From assembly GCA_029204225.1 (NCBI GenBank), contig CM055111.1, positions 13,804,477 through 13,868,476 on the forward strand: a stretch of DNA of 64,000 bases, written 5' to 3'. Numbering within the stretch: position 1 is the stretch's first letter; every line of letters begins with the position of its first letter. This document shows positions 55,801 to 64,000 of this stretch, piece after piece. Position numbers and translations under genes: made by a program. This stretch comes from Diphasiastrum complanatum (taxonomy: Eukaryota > Streptophyta > Lycopodiopsida > Lycopodiales > Lycopodiaceae). A model generated the notes under the pieces. It did not search any database, had not been told where the DNA came from, and worked only from the letters and a program-made list of their open reading frames with translations.

Positions 55801-58613
55801 GACAATGTAAACAATTGATAATCGACACACTTAGATGATTAAGGACTCATATGAGACATTGAGATACATCACACAATGCGCATGCACAAGGTGTTCATAA
55901 TTCTACTATTCTCTACTGAGTTCCAACAAAAGTTTTATATGCCAAACTTTCACACACACACACACATACACACATTAGGAGTTCCTTTCTTTTTCCCCTC
56001 TAATTTTACAAGCCATTTCGAATGGTCCATTTGAAACCGATTTTTCGAAATGGAGTTTCATTCAATGAAACACGTTTCAGTGAAACATTGAATGTGTCCA
56101 TTCCACATTGTCATGTACACTTGTGTTTCTGTGGACGCTGAATTGTAATATGGTTATGTTTTCAATAGCAATCTAACATCCCATAAGATTTTACACACAC
56201 TATAGACATTATACATAATACATTAGATATTTTTTAACATTATTCCTAGAAAATGCAAAAATAAAAATTGCCGATTCTTTCCGATTCTTTAGGGACCCGG
56301 TTCTGAAGAATCTGAACCATGATTCATGCTGATTCATTCGATTCTGAAAAGGTCGATTCTGAACTGGGTGGAAACACTAATCCTTTTGATGTGAAAGAAG
56401 TTTTGCGCTTATTTTTTGGTCTATACTGGTGTTGCATTTCTGTTAATAAAAAATTCTTATGTTGTTCCTGGCAGTGTATTTTTCTAACATTTTTGCTTAC
56501 TTCATCAACAGAGACCAGACCTATTTGGTTGTGCTTTAGCACAAGTTGGCGTTATGGATATGCTTCGGTTTCACAAGTTTACAATTGGTAAGTTGACTGG
56601 AGCTCTTATAAAAATTCATTCCGGCAGTGTTAGTAACTGGTTCTTGTAGATGATCATTAGGTCCAGTTTGCATTGTAGAGTGTTTATGTGTGAACGAGCC
56701 CGCTTGATGTCGTGCTTTGCTATTACCAAAAGGAGGATATGAAGGGGCAATTGTTGCATCAATCTGCAAGAATGAATTTCAAAGCCCTTATTTATCCTTT
56801 TTGCTGCTTTGTTTCAAGTAACCTTGGTAACTTTCAAAATGAATGCCGGTTCATGTGTACTCATGCGCACGGTTGTTGCCCTACATGTTGGCACTGTAAA
56901 GGATAGCTATTGTGTATACATCACAAGATGACTTAACCAAGTTGTTTATGAACATTTCATCTTCTGTATGATGATGTCTCAAAGAACATCTGCTAGTTGC
57001 ACTCATCACCGTAAACTTGGATGCCATTTTATTGTTATTCAGGAGATTGATAGCTATCATGTTGTAGTCAATTTGTCTCTTTGAAGGGTTAGATCTTGTC
57101 CACAACCAATATACATTTTCATATCGATTCCTCTTTGATATCCTTTGCACTGGGTACCCTTTTGATCTGAAGTCTTCTATTCATAGGCACCAAGGTAACC
57201 AAGCTTGTGATGTCATTAGGTTATGATAGAGCTTGGATATATTCAATCACTTCTTCTACTGAGTAAAAGGCATGGTCAAATATTCATCCACCACTGCAAT
57301 TGTTTTGAATACGTCACTGCTACACGACATCAATCAGCAAAAAGACATACTTTTAAAAAAAGTAGACTTTGACCTATAGATTTTATAACCAAGAAAAGAT
57401 TATGGTTTTCTCTCAGGTTAGCTGTACGCTGCCTGCTATTGTGTTCAAACTTTGTAAAGTGGAAGAATATTTTCCTGTGCCAAGGTTTGAAACTTTGAGA
57501 TTCCATATATCACACTCATAAGAGCATTTCTTTCCACAGTCCTCATCAAAATGAAAAAACTGAAAATACCGTGTGACTTATATATTTTACAATAAAAGCT
57601 CAAATGGCTGCTCAATTGCATTCTAATATCAGGATTGCAGTTGTGGCTTGCAGACACAAGCAACTTCATTTGTGAAGACTGCAACTCTGGAAGATTGATC
57701 ATTCATAACCTGTGGTTAAGGTAGAAAGTGAAAACAATGCAGATTGAGAATCTATAAGCCGTCTCTGCACTTGTGCTAAAAACCACAGGCGTCTTGGATT
57801 CTATACTTAAATCATCTTGTACCAAAAGCTGAAATACCCACATTAGAGCCCAAAACAATTCTAACTTTTTCAATATTTTTCTTAAATGAGTAGCCCTTAC
57901 GGAGTAACTGATTTACAAAAGCATCTCTATTGGTGAAAAAACGAGAAAACCTTTAGATTTGTCAAGTAATTACATTACTCCATATTCAGCATCATAAAAC
58001 ATATCTGAAGGCATGCGAATAATTATAAAATTCTGTATTCTTGCTGCAACCTTTAATAGAAATCAGTAACCAAGAAACCTGACCTAGTGTGGCTTATAGA
58101 AAGGTTCAGGTAATCACTCTTATCATCACTAGCTACACAATTGGGTTCACATGAGTCTTAAGGGTAGATTTTTCCATCAAATATGTCAGGGATCTTTATT
58201 TAAATAGTTATGAAAATCAGGAAGATTGGGAACAAGTAAGTCATCAATATGTTCTCTATAATGGGTTGGTTTATGCCTTAGGATGGGACAAGTACTAGAA
58301 CCAATTTTTACAAATTCATAACAGAAAAGAAAACTTTGCTAGATGAACATCCGCAATCAGAACCCATGGGACTAACTATTCTTCGTTGGAATAGAGAATC
58401 ACCTAGAGAAATATGCAACTTATCCAAGTGGAAGCACAACCAAGAATATACCTTATCAAGTTCAGTGGTGTTAGTAAATCTTTTCTTCTGACATCTTTAT
58501 TTTTGTTCTTAATATGAAAGAGATTCTGTGTCAAATTGATGTTTTGCAGGTCATGCATGGACCTCAGATTATGGTTGCTCAGATGAGGAGGAGCAGTTCC
58601 ATTGGCAGATCAA
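46706..58613 (+). CDS. Prolyl oligopeptidase (S9A serine peptidase), 3' end outside window
   Basis: Nine exons splice in frame: 46706-46812, 47166-47385, 47811-48011, 48301-48371, 48677-48839, 52343-52936, 53451-53831, 56512-56587 and 58550-58613. All introns are GT-AG. They give 625 codons of a protein normally near 730. Exons 1-6 encode the N-terminus (YPDVRRD, DYHGV, DPYRW-LEDPD) and the seven-bladed propeller that gates access. Exon 7 holds the hydrolase strand-turn with the nucleophile ([11 protein letters not shown]; family norm is GGSNGG). Exons 8-9 give [20 protein letters not shown] and HAWTSDYGC. The exons with catalytic Asp and His are not seen before 64000, so the last intron exceeds 5.4 kb or the gene is truncated. 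The enzyme cleaves short peptides after proline in the cytosol. Reading frame and splice sites are clean, which suggests a functional gene. Confidence 0.93.
47166..47385 (+). other. Prolyl oligopeptidase exon 2
   Basis: Begins after AACAG, completes Trp, encodes [16 protein letters not shown] through QAHSVLYVQ, and ends at CAG|GTATGG. Confidence 0.95.
47811..48011 (+). other. Prolyl oligopeptidase exon 3
   Basis: Encodes [20 protein letters not shown] through LDILSW, a propeller blade. Donor is TGG|GTAAAG, 201 bp, in phase 0. Confidence 0.95.
48181..48210. repeat. Alternating purine-pyrimidine palindrome in intron 3
   Basis: ACACACGCGTGTGTGCGCACACACGCG is almost perfectly alternating and self-complementary, capable of forming Z-DNA or a cruciform. 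Confidence 0.8.
48301..48371 (+). other. Prolyl oligopeptidase exon 4
   Basis: Encodes [20 protein letters not shown] and PAP, with a split Thr codon. Donor is CTAC|GTAAGA. Confidence 0.93.
48677..48839 (+). other. Prolyl oligopeptidase exon 5
   Basis: Encodes [35 protein letters not shown] and EVTDDGK. The donor AAG|GTTGAA is weak but is supported by frame-exact joining to exon 6 ([12 protein letters not shown]). Confidence 0.92.
49729..49862. repeat. GGAACGTGAT / GTTCCGGAAT word cluster in intron 5
   Basis: About nine versions of TTCCGGAAC, GGAACGTGATTTGGATT and GTGATTCGGATC run head to tail over 130 bp. It is the same word family as at 20955-21022 and, briefly, 50545-50575. It is non-coding. 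Confidence 0.65.
49990..50270 (-). repeat. Dispersed repeat in intron 5, inverted copy of 33.2 kb repeat
   Basis: The reverse complement aligns with 33200-33460 through GTTTGGGAGCTCAAGTCA, GTATGGCTAAATTTC and CATCCTTATCCTCACTCATC. This is insertion of a repeat into a prolyl oligopeptidase intron. Confidence 0.75.
51465..51530. repeat. GCGAATCGCAATTCGC word cluster in intron 5
   Basis: TTGTGATTC, GGATTCGCAATTCGCGAATC, CACGAATAGC and GCGATTCGC follow one another within about 65 bp. This is a GATTC/GAATC-type cluster resembling those at 55.36, 56.3 and 60.45 kb. Confidence 0.5.
52343..52936 (+). other. Prolyl oligopeptidase exon 6
   Basis: Largest exon (198 codons), from [20 protein letters not shown] to [11 protein letters not shown]. 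It covers the later propeller blades and the return to the hydrolase domain. Confidence 0.95.
53451..53831 (+). other. Prolyl oligopeptidase exon 7 (catalytic Ser)
   Basis: Encodes [53 protein letters not shown] and [18 protein letters not shown]. The serine in GASNGG is the nucleophile, and the tyrosine in the YGYGG or GGEYGE region is expected to line the oxyanion site. Confidence 0.95.
55345..55445 (+). repeat. TAGTGTTTCCAC element, copy 1
   Basis: TAGTGTTTCCAC is followed by GATTC/GAATC-rich sequence (CCGAACCACGATTCGTCAAAG, ATCGATTGGATCC). It aligns with 60436 onward and, inverted, with 56390 downward. It lies in intron 7 of the prolyl oligopeptidase gene. Confidence 0.55.
56265..56390 (-). 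repeat. TAGTGTTTCCAC element, copy 2 (inverted)
   Basis: On the minus strand TAGTGTTTCCACCCAGTTC is followed by AGAATCGACC, GAATCGAATGAATCAG and AAAGAATCGGAAAGAATCGG. It has the same leading 12-mer and word style as copy 1. Confidence 0.55.
56512..56587 (+). other. Prolyl oligopeptidase exon 8
   Basis: Encodes [20 protein letters not shown] then HKFTI, ending at ATTG|GTAAGT. Confidence 0.93.
58550..58613 (+). other. Prolyl oligopeptidase exon 9
   Basis: Encodes [20 protein letters not shown] and IK after TTTGCAG, ending at CAA|GTAAGC. It is the last exon visible in the window. Confidence 0.92.
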
Positions 58614-59259
58614 GTAAGCTTTGCATCGCTACTTTATGTCTATCAAAAGTAGTCTCTATTTCATCATCTAGAACCTCCTTAAATTTGTCAAGCAATATTG
58701 CACTTGATAGAAATCAATCTATTTTTTCCAATTGATCATTCATTGAAGAATTTGGTTATGACTTCAAAGTCCAAACATTCGACAAGATGAGCTAAAAGTT
58801 ATTGTCGTGGTATCCAAGCACATTTTTGGTGGTCATTGTATGTAGTCTCTAAGTTGCATGAGATTCAGCTTTCTGAAGTCTTTTGAAGCGGCCAGTTTTT
58901 GGTGGATATTACAAATGAGTTTTCTTGAACCTATTCTTTTTGTTTTTTGGGCTAAAACCTGAACTAGGGCATAAAGTAGAATGTTAAAGATTGGTGCCAT
59001 AAACTCTAAAGATTGGTAATTGCAATTTTACACATAAGTACCATCAACTCTAAAATTCCCTATATAGCCTTTGGCCTTGATTTTTGCCATGTATTGCTAG
59101 TGTTGAGCAATCCACCTTGTGTTGGAATTCATGTCGTTCTGCCTCCTGAAGAGAAGACTCCAATGAAGAGTTTGTGGACCTCCATATGTCACCCTTATGA
59201 GCTGCAAATAACGAGGCTATGTATTATGGTCACTGAAACCAATCAAGCCTAGCACTTTT

Positions 59260-59703
59260 TGTTGGAATGTAAATGGAATTGCTTACATTACCATAGGTTA
59301 CTTTGACCCAATGGTCATTTATTATATTAGGCCTACTAAACTTAGGGTTAGCTGAGTTAGTATGAAATTAACTTGGTAGGGACTCATGGGTCCACTAGGC
59401 CTAATTGTGAAATTAAGTAACCCAACTTGACATATTGGAGGTACCTTATTCTTTCTATGTAACTTATAGAAAGTTGGATAGCCAATAGTCAAGTAGTTGG
59501 ATAGCCAATAGTCATGAAGTTAGATAGTCAGCTTGGACTATATATGTGTGTGCATCCCATTTGTATGAGACTTGTAAGCAATACTGACTATTCTCCTTGG
59601 CTGTCCAAGAGTTTCTACAAGAGGGTTTCTAGCCATCTCTCTCTTTCTTTTGAGAATGCTTGAATAGTTAAGATTCTGGATCCTTAGGCCTCTATTTCCT
59701 ACA
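59260..59703 (+). repeat. Copia-type LTR with primer site
   Basis: The 444-bp segment starts TGTTGGAATG and ends TTTCCTACA. It contains a TATATATG box (about 59539) and a tandem GTTGGATAGCCAATAGTCA duplication (59472-59520). TGATATCAGACCC follows at 59704 (variant of the initiator-Met primer site). No gag or pol follows, so only the 5' end of an element survives. Confidence 0.75.
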
Positions 59704-60430
59704 TGATATCAGACCCTTTAGGTGATCATATTACTTGTAGGAGGGCGCCCTATAGGAAGCTATCTTCTTCCCTTTTTGGTTGCAGAAAATCATCAAGATG
59801 CTGATTTTTGCAGGAGAAGAATCTGTTCATCCTCTTATAACTTTTTTGCAGGAAATTGTAGGAAATTGAAGGGCACCTTCACCTATTTAAGAGCTAGCAG
59901 TAGGGCGCCCATGATTTAACCAATTGCATGTGATTTTGACTCAATTACATGCTGAAAATTACAGATTTACTTCTTAAATGAAGATACATGTGTTTTGGAC
60001 ACATTTCTTGCTGAAATTTCCCTGTTGGTGAGCTTGGAGTAGGGTGCTACCATCAGCTCTATATGCACATAGTGTGCACTCTTTTTAGCCACAAATTTCT
60101 GGTTTTGGTTTTGGCTTCATTTGAAGTCTACCTATTTGTGAGCATTCTGTTTTTTGTGCAGAAATCAGCCACCTATTTCATTACTTGATGAGCAAATTGC
60201 ATGTGGAGTATTGCAATCTATTGTGCTCATAATTTCAGCTTTGAGATTGCTGCTCTTTGAGTAGATTTTGACTTGGAAAGTCTATTTCCTATCTACTACA
60301 AGCCAAGTCCATCTCTTCTGGAGCTTATCACTAGCATGTGGCAATTCAATACCCAAACATGAACCACTTAGTGCTCTCTCCTCTACCTTGAAGGCACATT
60401 CACAAATCCTTAAACGAACATAATCATGTA
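59704..60430. other. Non-coding sequence after copia LTR
   Basis: This starts with the primer site and continues as leader-like sequence containing two GGGCGCCC-type words (59741 and 59894). No coding region is supported. It still lies within the presumed last intron of the prolyl oligopeptidase gene, if that gene continues. Confidence 0.4.
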
Positions 60431-60435
60431 CTTGG

Positions 60436-60545
60436 TCCATCTTAGTATTTCCACAAATCACGATTCGTTGGCTGGCGAATTGCAATTCTTCAATGAATCA
60501 GATGGTCCTGATTCGAATTGGAAAGAATCAGGATTGTATATTTTT
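60436..60545 (+). repeat. TAGTATTTCCAC element, copy 3
   Basis: TAGTATTTCCACAAATCACG is followed by GATTCGTTGGCTGGCGAATT, CAATGAATCAGATGGTCC and GAATTGGAAAGAATCAGG. It aligns with copy 1 at 55345. A purine-rich GAGAGG tract (60608-60680) and GTTAGGAG-rich simple sequence (60725-60975) follow. Confidence 0.55.
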
Positions 60546-61049
60546 TTTCTTCCAACCCTTGCCCAATTCCAGTTGCGTTCCTATTTTAACCTTTTGCGCC
60601 TCTTTCGGGAAAAACTTGAGGAGAGAACGGAAAGGAGAGAAGAGAGAGGAGAGAGGAAAGAGGGGAAAGGAGAGAGGAAATGGTTGAATGTGTTAGGTCA
60701 ATCTTCATTGTTAAATGCATTTTGAAGGAGAGAATTTAGAATAGGAGTTAGGAGAAGTTAGACCTTAGGTGTTTAGTAGTATTAGCCACTACTATTAAGT
60801 GATTGAAAGAGAGGTTAGAGCTAGGAGTTAGGAGAGAGAATAGGAGGAGGTGTGGGAAATTGTGAATTTAGTTCTAGGTAGTAGAGTTGTTAGAAGTGTT
60901 AGAGTTTAGAGTTGGGTAATAGAGGTCAGAGGAGCGTTAGAAGGTAGGAGGGTTATGATTTAGCTTAGGAGTTAGAAACTTGCACCTAGAAAATTTGTAC
61001 CTGAACAAAATTTATTCCAAATCAATCAAAATTTGGTACTCAAGGGTTA

Positions 61050-61277
61050 GAATCAATGCTACCCGTTATAATTGTGGAGCACTAGGACGTTATTCTCTTG
61101 AATGTCCTAAACCAAAGAAACAAATTGGTTATGGTCCATTATGTGGAAATTGTCAAGGTGAATGACATACAACCTCAGAATGTCCAAAACCGAAATATGC
61201 TAAAAATGATGTGGATAATGCAACACAGAATAAAAATGAAGTTATAAAAAGAATCGAGTTGAAACTTGAGTGTTAAG
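61050..61277 (+). pseudogene. Gag zinc-knuckle fragment
   Basis: The frame reads YNCGALGRYSLECPKPKK, then LCGNCQGE, a TGA, HTTSECPKPKYAK. These are two CCHC zinc knuckles. The first Cys of knuckle 1 is Arg and its His is Arg; knuckle 2 has a stop inside. The surroundings are GTTAGGAG-type simple repeat, and no other retroelement part is attached. Confidence 0.65.
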
Positions 61278-61559
61278 AGTTAGAACTTAGGAGTTAGGAG
61301 TTGGAAGTCATGGTGAGAACTAGAGCTTGCTTTGAGATACGATAGCTTGGGAAATAATGATGGACGTGAAATTGTTATCGTGTGAGATGCACAGACGGTC
61401 TAGTGCGTATTTGAGCACACCTCGTTTGTTTGCGTGGCTATGAGATCGGACCATGCCCACATGCACCTCCAGGGCTATCGAGCATGATTGCGAGACTAGG
61501 AGCTATTCAGATAGAGGATATCATTCCTCCGACGGTCACTGCAAGTCACCATCATACAC

Positions 61560-63640
61560 TTGTGACCTAATTTTTTACACCTCAAGTTAAGGCGAAACAG
61601 AGGTAGATGCTGACACATCTACACATGTAGATGTACCTGGCCCCTCTACCTCTAGAGCCCCTCGTAGGGGTGTTGTTACTAGTAGAGAATATTGTGTGCA
61701 GTCATTTCGAATGACAACAAGCATAGGGCAAATGTGGCTATTAGAAGACTCTTCTACCGTTGTGACCTCCCCTTTCATCTCGCGAAGACTCCTGCATTAT
61801 ACAGAGTGTTGCTGCGATAGGGGCCACATACCGTGGACCTAGCATAGAGTCCCTACCCAACATGAACTAATGGTTGGAGTGACAATAGGAGGCAACATAT
61901 CGTTAATATTCTAGTGTCTTCATGTGTGGGCACCATGTTCTTGAGAGCCATCAACACATCGACACCTGGCACCATTGTTTTAAGTGAGTAACGAGTTCAT
62001 GACATGTGTTGGATTTCAATTTTCATTGCTCATTGCTAATTACAATCTTAATCATTTTAATTTTCGATGCTCACGAGTTGTTGCTCAAGAGTCGATGCTC
62101 ACACAAAATTTGATGCTCAATGATCGTTACAATTTCTTACAGGTGGGTACATCTACTCACACATCGCGCAAGCGATTGAGGAGGTGGGCCCTCAAAATGT
62201 TGTGCAAGTCATTATTGACAATGTCGCAAATTGCAAAGTTAGGGGGGATTCGGTGATGGAGAATTACCCCACTATCTTTTGGACTCCGTGTGCTGCACAC
62301 ATCGTCGACCTACTAATTGGGGACATTGCAGAAACTAGTCACAAACTTAGTAAGATTCTACATGTCGCGAGGGTTGATTGGTCACGGAGAGTCAAGACTT
62401 TTGTTGTTTGCTCTCAAATTTTCAAAATCATGTACCTCTTTGGACCTAGTAACTAGTTTGTCTTTGCTTTCGTCATGACTCATACATGTCTTGCTTTTGT
62501 CCAACTCTTCTTTGGGTGAAAGAGGTCCTTGATACTGCATGGTTCTTGGTGAGGTTTGTCATCAAGAAACCAAAGGTCCTCACAATTTATAGAGGGTTCA
62601 AAAACTTAAAGATACTTAGACTTGCTCCCACGAGGTTTGAACTTTGAATCTTGATTCTTGATGATATATGTCTTCTCATTCTCAATGCTAGAATATGGGT
62701 CTGTATTTTAACGTTTAGAAATTAGCAGCTAGCTTAAGCCTTATATGGATCTCGATTCTTGCTTTGATGCATTGATGATTGTTCAAAATTTGTAAAATTT
62801 GAATTGTGCAATGTGTTTAGGTTGATTTGGAGCAGCTCCTAAAGGTACATGACACCCCAAGACAGATGGTTGTTTCTAACCTATGGGTACAATAGGGTGG
62901 ATCGGCCGAGTCTCGATCTAGGAGGTTTGAGACCATCGTTTTGTCATCGGCCTTTTGGGATGAGGCAAGGTTGATTGTTGTTGGGTTGTAACCATTCCAC
63001 ACTGTTCTACTACTCACCATGGGCCTTCTTTACGAGTTTATGGATAGGTTAGGTGAGCAGCTTGAGTTTTGCCAGGTATATACTATAACCCCTTGACCCT
63101 TTTAATTTCTTGCGTTTTCCATTTCACAAATCTTCTCAGGTTTGAAGTTGGAACCTTTTCAATCTGAATCGATGACATTCCTTTTTTTAATTTGTAGGAT
63201 TCAAGAGATGGCCAAGTAAGAGAGCAGATGGAACTGGTTTCATAGGCCTTTACATGCAGTTGCCCATGTGCTGCATCTTTGATGGAAGAAATCTGCTCCA
63301 GAGCAGTTCCATGACCATGAGCTTGAGTATGGGTGGTTTGAATACCTCTAGGGGGTCATACCATATGTAGCAACAGACCTGCAATGATGAGCTCATGATT
63401 TTTTGGAGACTGCCTCACATATTAGAGGGCCATGACACAGGATAGAGTTGGCCACTTGAGGCCAATGTCTTGGTGGGACACGTATGGAGGGTGTGCCCCT
63501 AGGCTACAGCACATTGCATTGAGAGTCCTCTCACAGGATTGCACCACAACAAAGTGAGAGGAACTGGAGCATCTACTCCCTCATACACACCAAGAAGAGA
63601 AATAGGCTCTCCACAAAGCAATTAGAAAGGCTAGCGTTTG
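61560..63640 (+). pseudogene. hAT transposase (DUF659 type), decayed
   Basis: This is a near full-length but dead hAT transposase. NKHRANVAIRRLFYRCDLPF (61705) is followed by NGWSDNRRQHIVNILVSSCV and GTMFLRAINTSTP (61868-61975), the DUF659 start. An intron-like gap follows (about 61984-62144, TTACAG acceptor). Then come IAQAIEEVGPQNVVQVIIDN, YPTIFWTPCAAHIVDLLIGD and IFKIMYLFGPS (62165-62450), a second gap, LIVVGL and MGLLYEFMDRLGEQLEFCQ (62970-63075). A third gap leads to WWDTYGGCAPRLQHIALRVL and SQDCTTTK (63465-63560), the dimerisation motif. Retained GT/AG gaps suggest an ancestral four-exon gene. The catalytic Asp and Cys-x2-His (WTPCAAH) are visible. Stops at several points disable it. 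It is related to the 17.3-18.7 kb copy. Confidence 0.85.
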
Positions 63641-63689
63641 TGCATTCAAACCTCTGCCTTCTAGATAATATGGGCCAAAGAACCCATGC

Positions 63690-63960
63690 AGGTAGTCATA
63701 TAGACTTTGTATTTGAGGCTTGAGCTTGAACAACTCAAAGTTGAACTTGAACTTGAGTGCTCAAGGCTGAAAGTTATCACTTGAATCTTGGTACTTGGAA
63801 GTCTTGAAAGTTGAAAGTTGATTAGTTTGAACTTTGATAAATCATGAACCATTTGTAATTTGTGAATTGACTAGTGTCGATATGGGAATTGTTTAAACTT
63901 TAGGTAAACCCTGAAGAGATTGACATTGCCAAGGTTTTTAATTTTGGTAATTGAAATTTG
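63690..63960. repeat. CTTGA/TTGAA-rich simple sequence
   Basis: Irregular repetition of CTTGAA, GTTGAA, CTTGAG and TTGAAAG words continues towards the window end. No coding sense is apparent. Confidence 0.6.
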
Positions 63961-64000
63961 ATTACTTGAGTCTTGTATTTCAATCAACTTTTTGTAATAT

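Overview
The window reads as nuclear DNA of a land plant. It is AT-rich and repeat-dense, introns reach several kilobases, and it carries plant-type Ty3/gypsy, Ty1/copia, CACTA, hAT and PIF/Harbinger remnants next to two recognisable host genes. Sparse genes, kilobase introns and very long CT/GA microsatellites would suit a large-genome plant such as a fern, lycophyte or gymnosperm. That is an inference; no marker gene here settles the lineage.

Layout. 0.2-1.6 kb: broken Ty3/gypsy gag (+). 3.5-4.3 kb: decayed minus-strand exons, one resembling the end of a SET domain. 4.5-10.8 kb: a minus-strand Ty3/gypsy-type element with gag and protease but no reverse transcriptase or integrase, an 822-bp 5' LTR, a tRNA-Asp-type primer site and a truncated 3' LTR. 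12.6-13.2 kb: copia reverse transcriptase fragment (-). 13.3-16.8 kb: CACTA remnant with a TNPA-like and a TNP2-like part. 17.3-18.7 kb: C-terminal half of a hAT transposase. 21.5-22.2 kb: an intact, intronless germin-like protein gene (-), whose 5' flank is duplicated at 39.7-40.6 kb.

23.3-26.5 kb is the most unusual stretch. Three tandem promoter-like modules, built on alternating forward and reverse copies of a GATATCGGTTCAGCGCGC word, lead into a reading frame that starts with the exact histone H3 N-terminus. The frame continues as a divergent, CENH3-like histone fold interrupted by one TAG. It is followed by an SP/K-rich tract and an unrecognised reading frame whose end is homologous to the 3' frame of the 4.5-10.8 kb retroelement, and then by a purine tract and an LTR. 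The first module also has a 47-bp-arm hairpin just downstream of its TATA-like box.

26.5-42.4 kb is a patchwork of copia fragments on both strands with two more CACTA pieces. 42.7-43.3 kb is a degenerate tandem repeat and 43.5-44.6 kb a PIF/Harbinger remnant. From 46.7 kb to at least 58.6 kb runs a prolyl oligopeptidase gene (+). Nine exons are visible, through the catalytic serine, but the exons for the catalytic Asp and His are not in the window. The tail holds a copia LTR (59.3 kb), a gag zinc-knuckle scrap (61.1 kb) and a second hAT transposase pseudogene (61.6-63.6 kb).

The only two genes that look functional are the germin-like protein (extracellular cupin) and the prolyl oligopeptidase (serine peptidase). 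They are unrelated in pathway and share only location. A recurring theme is clusters of short words repeated in both orientations (8.9-9.6, 15.0, 20.96, 21.06, 23.3-24.7, 49.7, 55.4, 56.3 and 60.4 kb), which may be transposase-binding subterminal arrays or structured leaders of unrecognised elements.
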